Shown here: in pieces, positions 26,101 to 38,100 of the stretch
Position numbering within the stretch: the stretch's first letter is position 1
Layout: the number at the start of each line of letters is the position of its first letter
Origin: Stictocephala bisonia
Lineage: Eukaryota; Arthropoda; Insecta; Hemiptera; Membracidae
Direction of reading: 5' to 3'
DNA: 64,000 nt
Assembly: GCA_035578905.1 (NCBI GenBank)
Contig: JAQJVL010000004.1
Location: 7,492,175 to 7,556,174 of the forward strand
Made by a program: the position numbers and the translations under genes
Notes under the pieces: model-generated
Databases searched by the model: none
What the model saw: only the letters and a program-made list of their open reading frames with translations
Told to the model about the DNA's origin: nothing

Positions 26101-29100
26101 CCAACTTTAATTACCTATGTTTTTGTTGACTCAGAGCCGATCTAGGAAATGTAGGCCTATTATATATCCATATTTAATATGTATAAGTATATTTTAGTTT
26201 TTTTGTCATGGTGTGATTGTTGGTATGATTGTAGTGTGAATGGTTCCTCCAAAATGTGCCGTCCGCTGCCGGTCGCGTTGTGCCCGTGGTATCTCACTCG
26301 CCCGCCGTGATACCTGACGCTCCTCCCGCCCTGCAGACACACTCGCACCCCCTGCCTCAACTTCTCTGCCAAACTCTCGCCCCTTTTTCAAATACTCTCA
26401 AGGCAGCTCACGTTAATGCACAATCCCTCTTCTGTCATATTGACGAATTCAAGACAATATTTCAATCGTCTCTTTTTGATATCATATTAATATCTGAGAC
26501 TTGGCTTAAGCCTTCGTATAGTGACAAAAGTGTCGAGCTATTTGGTTATAATTTATTTAGAAATGACCGCCTTCACAAAAGAGGTGGTGGTGTAGCAATT
26601 TACGTCAAGTCTCACCTCCCTTGTAAAATTATATTTTCTTCTAACACTTTAATTCCAGGAAGACCTGAGTTTATGTTTATTGACGTTAATCTAAATGGAA
26701 TACACGTTTTAGTTGGTATTTGTTACCGGGCACCAAATCTAGGGTACTTAGCTGATTTTGAACATATTCTTCTCGACCTTATGGCTCGGTACAGGCATGT
26801 AATTGTCATGGGAGACTTCAATATCGATTTGGTGGGTCAAATTACTTACAACAAAACATTTTTGACAACTATGTTTGACTCCTGTGACATGAAAATATTA
26901 CCACTTCAGCCCACCCACCACACTGTGACTGGTGATACCTGGTTGGATATTATTGCCGTTAACGATCTCACCCATGTCGCACACCATGGACAACTCCCTG
27001 CTCCTGGCCTATCTAAGCATGATCTCATCTTCTGTGCCTACAAACTTCAGCCTCCTAAATCACAACCCAAATATATTCAACATAGAAATTATAAAGCCAT
27101 AGATTTTGAAGAATTTCTTTTCGATTTGCATGTAACTCAGTGGGACGATGTACTTTTTTCCCCTGACGTTGATAATATGGTACAGGCATTTAATAACATC
27201 TTAACTACCTTGTATGACAAGCATGCTCCTTTGATTACGAAAAGAGTTACAAAGAAGCCTGCTCCTTGGCTTACTGATGATATTCGACGCCTTCAAAAAG
27301 CAAGAGATCTATCGTTTAGAAGAGCGAAACGCTCAAAGTTACCTGAGGACTGGCTATCCTATAAACGTCTTAGAAATAGTACTCAACAACAAATACGTAA
27401 TGCAAAAGCTAGGTACTACTATAGATCCTTTTCTGGTCTCCACCAATCATCTAAAAAATTATGGTCCAAAGTCAAAGAAATGGGACTTGGTAAACCCATG
27501 GTTGAAAAATCTATCAACATCGATCTCAATACCATCAATGATTTTTTCGTAAATATACCAGTGGACCAGTCAGGAGTTCCTGCTTACATCGACCAACTTC
27601 ATAGATTGCCCTTACCTCATTTTGAGGAGCAGTTTTCCTTTTCATCTGTAACGGAGGCTGATGTGTGTAGAGCAGTCATGAGAACTACAAGTAATGCAGT
27701 CGGGTCCGATAATATTCCTATTAAATTTATCAAAGATACTTTGCCTGTCACACTCCCAATAATTACATTGATTTTTAATAGGTCTCTCATGTCTTCCACT
27801 TTTCCAAACATTTGGAAAAGTGCTATTGTACGCCCACTTCATAAATGCTCCTCTCCCCTGTCACCTTCTGATTTCAGACCTATTAATATCCTCCCAGCAT
27901 TGTCCAAGTGCCTTGAAAGAGTGGTACATGAGCAGCTATCATCATTTATAGAACGTAACAATATCCTGTCCAATTATCAATCTGGATTCAGACCACAACA
28001 CAGTACCACATCTGCACTTCTAAAAATAACTGACGATATTCGTCGTGCCATGGACAGTAGGCAATTGACACTCTTAACTTTATTTGATTTTTCTAAGGCC
28101 TTCGACTGCGTTGTTCACCCTCTTCTCTTAATTAAGTTGAAGAGGAGTGGATTTTCTGATGGTTGTGTTGACTGGGTGAGGTCATATCTATCTGACCGTA
28201 GACAGTGTGTGAAAGCTGGTAACGATGCTTCACACTTGAGATCTGTTACTAGAGGTGTACCTCAGGGTACAGTGCTAGGGCCACTTTTCTTCTCTCTTTA
28301 TATCAATGACATAATTAATGTAATTTTAAACTCTAAATTTCACTTGTACGCAGATGACTTGCAGATATATCACCACTTTTCAATTACTGACTTGGTCAGA
28401 TGTGTATTTCTTATGAACTCCGATATACAAGCTATTAGCTCTTGGGCCCTCCGCCATGGATTGAAACTGAATGAAAATAAAACCCAAGTCATAATAATTG
28501 GTTACAGCAAACTTCTTAACAAACTTAACTTCGATGACATCCCGAAACTTATTCTGAACAACCAGGCACTTGAATACAGCGACAAAGTACGTAACCTTGG
28601 ACTCACTATTACTAGGACCTTGGGATGGGCTGAACAGGTAACTGAAATTTGTAACAGAGTGTTTGCAGGCATACACAGTTTGAAACGGTTTGCACTTTAC
28701 TTACCACTGAATGTCAAAGTGTTGCTAGTAAGGGCTCTAGTTCTCACTCACTTTAATTATTGTGACGTCGTGATTAATGACATGTCTGCCGAGCTTTCTG
28801 AGAGACTTCAACGTGCACAAAATTACTGCATCAGATTCATATTTCATCTTTCAAGAAGAGATCATGTAACCCAATTCTATGATCAACTTTCTTTACTAAA
28901 AATTAAGGGGCTCTATGAATTTCACACCATTTCTTTCTTACACAAGGTATTGCACACGAAGTCTCCTAAATATCTGTATGATAACTTCAAGTTTTTGTCT
29001 CATGTTAGTGCCCGGGAAACACGCAGGGGTGCTTCGCTTCTTTGTATTCCTACTCATAGAACTTCAATATTTAATAAATCGTTTACCGTAAATTCTTGCC

Positions 29101-32100
29101 GGCTGTGGAATTCCCTTCCAGATGGTATGAGGAACATTGATAACTGTTATCGCTTCAGGGCGGAGGTAAAAGACTTTCTCCTGCGGGTCCGATGATAGCC
29201 GGTAGTGTTTGGCAGGCATCTGGAGGATACGTATGAATGTGGTTTGTAAGTTTTTTCTTTTAGTTTTATGATTTACTATTAAGTTAATAAATGTGTGAAT
29301 GAGCGTGTGATCCAGTTGAAGAGAGCGTGTGTGAGGGTGTAAGTGGAATTTCATAATCTTATTTTTATTTCTAAGTCTGTTAATTTATTTTATACTTGTA
29401 ATTACATACATCATTTCACTGTGTTTATTAATATTATTTACTTTAAAATATTTTTTTTTTATATATTATAATAGTTATTGTTACTTTTATTCAGTTGCAA
29501 TTACTGTATTTAAAAACAAAACTGTTATAATTTTAATTATTTTTGTATCAGGTTAAGTGGAAGAAGGGACTTTCTAGTCCCAACTTCGCCTGGTTAAATA
29601 AAGACGTTTTTCATTTCATTTCATTTTCATTTCAATATTGGCATGCATCTTCTCAATGGTTGCCATCAACCCGGTCACTATTAGAGAATTTTGGAATGTC
29701 CATGTTGGGTGGTAATCAGTATTCGGATGTTGTGTAGGAGAGGGAACTGAGTATCAGGTTTGTCAAATAGCTGAAAATCAGACCACTACTACATGGTTCA
29801 GATTCCATGTAAAGCTGTAGGTCCGTTAGATGCTCTTTGGAGCCTAGTCCGTTAGGCTGATGGAATTTTAATAAAAGGCCTTTCTGAGCATAAGTCGTAC
29901 CCAATAACCAGACTACACAGGTCATCCACACTCATCCTATACTTGTATTATCATTCATATTACCTTAAAATAAGCACTAAGTTGTGTGGCGTCTCATATC
30001 TGAGAGTAATAGTTTTTTAAGTTAAGTTAAAGGGCACTAGGCCAGGAATTAGTATATTGGAGAGATAGGACATCAGCAAACTTACCTAAAATACAAGTTC
30101 ACTAACACCAGAGTAGTAGTAACAAACACAAAATAAACACAATCTCACAAATTTTCAATACCACTGGAATTTTCTTCAGGTGATTAGAGAGAGGGAGAGA
30201 GAGCACCTGAAGAAAATGCCAGTGCTCTCTGTATAATTCGTTGTCGCCGATTTAGTCTGGCAAAGTCATACATATTCTGTGCCTCTCTCTCTACTCACCT
30301 GAAGAAAATGCCAGAGGTATTGAAAATTTGTGAGAATGTGTTTATTTTGTGTTTGTTACTACTACTCTGGTGTTAATATTTTTAAAATAATTTCTATTAA
30401 TTTCTGCACAAAATACCTACATATCCTGCCAAGTTTGCTTCTACAAACTTTGCTATCCACATTTGTGAAAAATAGTTTGCTAAATATAATAAAGAAGGTG
30501 TATTTATACAAAATTGATTCAGCATTACTTACTTCTTTTTCTTCATCAACCTCATCTTCATCATCAGATCCATGACGTGAACCAGCAGGTGTAGTATGGC
30601 GTGAAACAGAAGGTGATGGGGGTTCAGAAAAGGGTCGAGGGTAGTTAAAATGACGACTGCTGACATCGTCATCTTCAAAATCTAGATCTGGATAGACCTG
30701 CTGACATGCTTTCTGCCTCGCCTGACGATAGAACTGCAACAAATCCTGACATAAAAACTGCCCAGCATTTCCTTGGAACACAGTGTTTACAAACATTACA
30801 ACTGTCCCCCACATTAAAGTGCAAAGAAGCCATATTATATCTACTTATTTACAAGGTATCTCAATTTGATTTTACCATTACCATAAACAGATGGAGCATT
30901 GGACAATGAGTCTTTGCTAGCGCCAACTGAACATTTTGTGTTTATGTTTGTCACTATACAGTACTCATGTTGCCTTTTGTATTGATGTATGTGTGGTTCA
31001 TAAAAAAAGAGTTTAGGTAGTGTCCAACTATGATTTTAGACATACACTTTGCAACCTATTGAACTGAAATTAAAAGTCTGCCTATACAAACCTGTAAATT
31101 AAGAACATTCCAGGAAAAGATGATCTAAGGTCAAGCGATTGAAGATACATGCAGATATTATATTTAGTTAATCACTTTTGTTATGAAAATTAATATTTTG
31201 CTAATTACTTCTTATTTTAATTTCAAGAAACTTGACTAGGTACTGTGGTGGGTAACCTACCATATATATATATACCTCTGTAAACGCTCTAATCACACTA
31301 TACGCACTACTATAAACAGTGCACTCACCCTATATGTGCAACTTTAAGTGGTTTACCCACCCTAAACATTCATCCATTGTATACGTAGAACAGTCAGGCA
31401 ATAATCTAATACTCAGCATTTATTTATATGTTTCTTATTTTCACATTGAAAGAAAATGTTACAGAAATTGATAAAATATTTTAACCAAATTTAACTTAAA
31501 AAAAAAACTTTATACAAAAATGTTATAGTTTATGATGAGTGAAAGTTGCTTACAATTCCCAGGTTCCTCCAATCAAGAAGGTCACTGAGTCGTTCTGTGC
31601 GGTTTCGCTGTATAATTCGTTGTCGCCGATTTAGTCTAGCAAAGTCATACATATTCTGTGCTAACTGCTTCACTGAGTCCTCAAGACCTATAAATCGTCG
31701 GTCTACAATGTAGATGCCATACGACTGGGGATCTGCAATGTGCTCTTGCATGAAGCATCCAAACCCTGCAATACAACCAGATTTAAAATAACATTGCATT
31801 CATGTTTAACATTTTGTTTCGAGAACTACAGGGAAATTTACTAAGCTTCATCAATGACAAATGCATGAATATTAATGTTTAAATGCCGTTTTTTAAATTT
31901 ATGTTTTAATAATGTTAATTATTCAAAGATTATGTATTAATGTTTATCATTTGAACAGTGATTGATACTCACATGCATCTTACGACTAGAGGTCCGATAG
32001 GGTAATTTTGATTCTTACTATCTTTGCAATTTTTATATATGACTAGGTACAATACCTTTTTATTTAGTTTTAATTAAAAAGGATTATTGGAAGGATGTAT

Positions 32101-35100
32101 GACTAGACTTAATTATCTACTGTATTATTGAAAATGTCAATGCTTGTACAAGACTTAAAGCATTATTATTATTACAGTACCAATATTAATACAATTCTGT
32201 GTCAATTTATATTTCATTTGTATCAAGCATTTAGGTTATGTTAAGAACATTAACCCTTTCCACTCCAATTATTGGGAACCCAGTTTCACTATCAGCTCCA
32301 TTTACTTATAAGCAAAGATTGCCTACTACATTTGTTCAGTGGGAAAAACATATATCTGATGGTTCCAAAAAGCTGATTTATTTTTTCTTTGTTTCTTCTA
32401 TGACTAAAGTATAAGATAAATATAAAATAAAACATATTTTTGTTTTCAAATTTTTTTAATTATATATATTTATTGGAACAAAATTGAATTTCTAAAAAAA
32501 CGGATACAAGAAGAATTTTTTGAAAAATTTTAAATAGGAAGAATAGTATTTGTGGTTTGTTTTCTGTTGTTTGTATCCTTACAAACAAAAAAAGTCATTT
32601 TCAAATATTTTAGACTAAATTATACATAAAAAAATATATATATAATTCTAAAACCGAGTTTTTATGCAAAACAACATTTTTACCAAAAGAATTTTTTTCA
32701 CTGCAACTAGTAAACAATTGCTCCATAAATTTTATTTTATTGCTTAGCAACAGTCAAAAGGTACATAATTTGGACCAAATTTGTAAGTAAAGCTTTTTTC
32801 AATAATTCAAAACATGTTATCAGCTAAAAATATAAACAGACACAATCTAATAGCCTACTTGCAACGCTCTTTCATTTTCATACCTGTTACACATAGGCCT
32901 ATGGTAAAAATACTTATGAACATACAGAAAATGTAAAAGATGAAAAGAAATGTTTTAGGCACATAACTAGTTGGATAATAAATCCTCGTCAAATAGTAAG
33001 CTGGTAATACCATCATCACTGAGGTTCGAAATCGAAACTATTCTGTCGCCACTTCCATCAATTGGTAGAATACTACTGCTGTCGTCTTCATCCATTTTAT
33101 TCGACATGAATCATCGTCGTAAAAATAAAAATATTATGAATAAACTGTAAAACAACAACGATAACCTAGCAACAACAATGCGTTTTATAAGCTCACTACG
33201 AACGATAACATATGACAGAATAACGTGAGTGCAGATAGCTGTTGCAGTCAGCCAGCTGTTTACAGAGCAGCCACAGACGACAAATATTACATTTTCTGAG
33301 GTTTGTTTACCGATAAAAACTAAACTCAAATGGTTCCGAAAAAATTCTATAGATAGCAGCACATATCAAACAACAACCCTAGCGGTCAATAATGTAACTA
33401 CGTCAGTCCAAATACAATCATAGAACATTGTTATAGTGACGTCGGGCCCGGCCCGACATTGGAGTTAGTGCGGTAAGCTTGCGTGGAAAGGGTTAAACTT
33501 TATAATACTATAGTATGAATACACTCACTTTGAAAAATTTAAATAAATCTTTCAAAGAGATGAGATAAACAAAACATCATGTAATTAAAATAGAACTTTA
33601 CTTCTCAAGTTGATCAAAGTACTTGTAAAAATTATTTCATTATATTTTTTGTTAAGTCTTCATTTCCCTGCCAAAAGAATGAAAGTTGTAAATGTTAGGC
33701 TGTTGTCGAGTTACCTGACAAATTAGTTGTGATGGAGGGAATACCCATGACTGTACACTCAGCAGGGGTGTAGCCCCAAGGCTCATAATAGCTGGGGAAC
33801 ACTCCCAAGTGACAACCCCGCACAAACTCCTCGTAGTCCAAACCAAATAGAGGATTTGTCGAGGACAGGAATTCTGGGTGAAACACAACCTAAACATAAG
33901 TTATTCATAACAATTTACTATGTTTTATCAATGAGCATCTGAAAAACAAAACTAAATATAATTAGTTTTCTTGGAAATTAGGACATCAGCAAACTTACCT
34001 TAGAAGACAAGTCCACTAATACCACAGTAGTAGTAAACAAATACAATAGAATCACAAGTGCACAAATTTTCTGTACCACTGGCACTTTCTTCAGGGGAGT
34101 AGAGAGAGAGAGACTGATTTGGCTTCCACTATTGCTGGGTAGGTGGCAGTGGTGGGGGTTTGAGTACACAGCCTCCTGCCCAGCAATAGTGGAAGCTAAG
34201 TCAGTCTCTCTCCTGAAGAAAGTGCCAGTGGTACAGAAAATTTGTGCACATGTGATTCTATTGTATTTGTTTACTACTACTGTGGTATTAGTTGACTTGT
34301 CTTCTAAGGTAAGTTTGCTGATGTACTATCTCTCCTAATATACTAATTCATGCCCTAGTGCCCTTTAACCTAAACTAAAACTCAGAATTTTCTTAATGGC
34401 TTGAACACTGCATATGTCTATAAATAATATGTATCTAAGGATTATATACATAACATAATCCTTCTTTTTTGTATCGTTGTTAAATGATTTGAGTAACGTA
34501 TAAATCTATATACAGTCAAATATTGTTCTTCAAAGTATACAACTCTTGCTCCAACGCACTTTATCTCAATGATTTTCATCTTAAAATATTCACAACATTC
34601 CCTTTAATTTTCAATTTGTATAAGATTGCTTTGTCTTGTTAATTTTACCTTATACATATAAATTAATAAATAATAATAAGCTCTAAAAACAACTTAAATT
34701 AGCTCTAAAAATTGAACAAAACAATCATAAATAATCTATGAAAATATTTATTTTTTTATTCATTTAATCATAATACATTTATAAAACTACATTATCAACT
34801 TCTGATTAAAAAATAAATTTACACAAAAAATCAATTGCTACAATATATACATAATGCATTTTCATTTTATAAATGATTTTACAGAAAAAGCTTATAATAC
34901 GCCAAAAAAACAGGCGCCGTATCACTCATTCTTAGTTTAGCATGTTACAGACACAGGTTTACACATATTTGAAACACATTAATTGGCAACTACCAACTAG
35001 ACATTAGATAGCCAACCAAAGAGTCTTTACAAGTAAAATGTTGTTAAACATACTCATTTTTGATCCATAACTATTCCGACAAACTGTATGTTAAAACATA

Positions 35101-38100
35101 CAATAAAATTATCATTGGCACAGAAGATTTTTAGTTGCTAGGAAATTATTTACCGACTAATATTTCTGCTTATTAGGGATGTCCATAAAAACATCAAAAA
35201 ATCTATGCGACTCAATTCACAGTACTAGTCAAAATGTTAATGCATCGAAAGTATCACGATGCATCGATAGTACTACAATGCTTCAGAAATACAGTATCAA
35301 TGTCTCAGAATTATTCCTATACTCAAAAATTACGATTTAGTAAGAATAAAACGGCCTCTTTAATCAATAATATTTTTATTGGTGCAATTTTAAAAGAAAT
35401 ACCTCAATGTTTTAAATAACATATTTTACAGTGAAATAGTTTTAAAATACTCGAGTTTGTTCTACATGGTTCCGAGTGAAAGGGACGAGCGCTATCAGTT
35501 ACAAACCTGACTAGATTGTGATAAGAAATATAAAATTGGACAGGTGGTATAACTTTACTGACATTATATAATTCCATCAGCAATGCGCGTGTGGATACTG
35601 TAATTTACATGCATGTGGCGAAACACGAAGCTTTGGAACATTCTCATATGGACAGTCCATCTATTTCAGTTAGTCAGCAATTATTTTGGGATCCATATTT
35701 CATAAAATAATAATATAATTGTTACGTATTTACTTGGAAAAACTAAACAAATTAGGTTCTTCTATTGTATTTTTGTTTACAAACATTGCTGAAGGAGTTG
35801 TTATGCCGCCCTCCTTATCACTTCCTGTCTGATAAAGGCACCTGGTGCCTACATTTCCCATACAAAACACTATCTTATCTTATTCATAAATTCATATGCC
35901 TTGCATTTTTAACAATTCACTTAACGATTTGAACTTATTTCCATTTGACTATCCTATTCCTTTTATTAAGTATGAGAATGGACAGGAATGCTTACAGTAC
36001 GCCAAAAAACAGCTACCATTGGTATTCTCCATACCAATGCATGATCCTCACAATATTAAGGCATTCTATATTTATGTATGGCACTGTAGTGTATGAGTTG
36101 GCGGGTGGGTCAATGCTACAAGTACGATGAATTTTGTTGTAATAAACAACTCCCCATATACGTGTATGGATGGGAGGTGGGTCAATGCCAGCGTGCGTGT
36201 GTTGGTGGGAGGGTCAATACCACCATATGTAACTGTGCAATGAAGGCAGCGAGCTGGGGTTGACATGTAAAGCCGATTTTACTTTTCTTCAAAATTATGC
36301 TTCTCATAGAAATATTCTGTGATATGGTAGGTTTAATTTATCCAACACATTTATGTAATTTTACATTTTAATATTCATTTCAGTCAAAATAATCATCAGT
36401 TAAACGCAAAAAAATTGATTAGTGTGTTTTCTAACAATGATTGTTAATAACTATAGTTGTTTTCAATTATTCTACATATTTTTATTTTTGTATCTGAAAT
36501 ATATTATTTTAGTTGTATCATATTACACTCAAATAAATATTACCACTTACTACAGTTTGTCTTTCAATTATTAGTATTTAATTTTAACAAAATGAACACT
36601 GTGTCATTGACTTTCTTTATCAGTAATTTGTCCTATATTTTCCCTTAATTTTACTTTTATAAAAAATTGCTTGGTTTTAAATATATTTATTAAGCTCTGC
36701 AGCCTCTAGTTTAAAATAATTGTGATTCATTGTGCTTTACATCATTTTGTTAAGCCCTACATCTTACATTCCTTATATTAAATTGACCTTACTTTTATAT
36801 TCCTGTTTCATACATATAATATTAATTAGCTAACATTTCTAAGATTAATCAAGTTTTATTTTAAATTATCATTCTTTGCACTAGCACAAAAATGAACTCC
36901 ATCGCACAACCATACTGCTCATAATCAATAAATATTAAGGGATTCTATATTATATACCACCAGCATATATTTGAAATAATATATAATTTAAAATAAACTA
37001 CTTTTATTTTATCAGTTTCTTTATCACAGTATTTTATGTTTGGTCTCTATATGATAATACTACCATATAACCTCGTCCCCAGAACACTAGCTTGTAGGCT
37101 CTCATGAGGAAATACCAAACAAACAAGGCTTTTTCAGAACACAACAGAATATGAAAGATCATTCACACAACTACAACCTTAGAATAAATTTAATTCAACA
37201 TTGAAACACTTCGTTTAGTACTACAACTTATGATTAAATACACTTATAATCATATTTGTATTTACTTACTTTAACTCGATCATGCACAGTGTTGAATAAG
37301 TGACAGCGTCTGATGCCTGCCAGGACTGGATCACTGTAGTCGTCAACAACATTGTGTGTTGTGATGGGTGGGAGGCCAGTTCGTTGCAAGCCATACAGAC
37401 AACGTTTTATTTTCACCTTATCTTCTTTTGTGAGCAATTCATCTGGATTTGGCATACGACCACTATGTAAAAAAAGCATGTTTACATGAAACCCATTCTT
37501 TATTTATACAGAAAAAATCATGGCTAGACAAACTGGAGGTTTACTGTATATACAAAAAACCACTTAAAAGGAACATACGTATATAAAGAGATCAAATATT
37601 AGGTGGTTTAAACTATTTAACAATCATTTCTCTCTCATAAGGTGCTGCCTAAATAACGTTATTCCTGTACAGATACAATATGTACTTTAAATATAGGTTA
37701 GGTTAAAGGGCACTAAGCCAGGAATTAGTATATTAGGAGAGATAGGACATCAGCAAACTTACCTTAGGACAAGCCCTCTAACACCACAGTAGTAGTAAAC
37801 AAATACAAAAGAATCACAAGTGCACAAATTTCTGTGCTACTGGCACTTTCTTCCGGTGAGTACTCTGTTGGCTCACTGGTAGGAGTGTTCATCATTATAA
37901 TACAAGATATAAAAGTAACTATGAAATATCACCTCATAGGTTAAGGCTTTTTGAAAAAGAAAAACAATAAATCTAGCTTTTAAACTATACGATACATTTC
38001 CATCTCATTTGAAAGATACAGCAAATATTTTGAAATTTAAAAATGATCTCAAAACTTGCTTTTATCTAGACATTCAAGAGTTTTAAAATTGAAATATCCT

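Larger units (their letters stand above)
23902..29633 (+). mobile_element. Two-ORF non-LTR retrotransposon (CR1/Jockey group), copy 2
   Basis: The organisation is the same as in copy 1: leader, ORF1, AT-rich spacer, ORF2, 3' hairpin and CATTT tail ending at 29633. The coding sequence is identical to copy 1. It lies in the opposite orientation to GlyS, inside the putative last GlyS intron or just downstream of the gene. Confidence 0.88.
23902..30349. repeat. Large near-identical duplication, copy 2
   Basis: This is the second copy of 17330-23776 (offset 6572, shifting to 6571 and then 6573 after small length changes). It continues without a break into the GlyS locus at its right end, so this copy is the one physically tied to GlyS exon 30733-30533. 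Confidence 0.95.
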
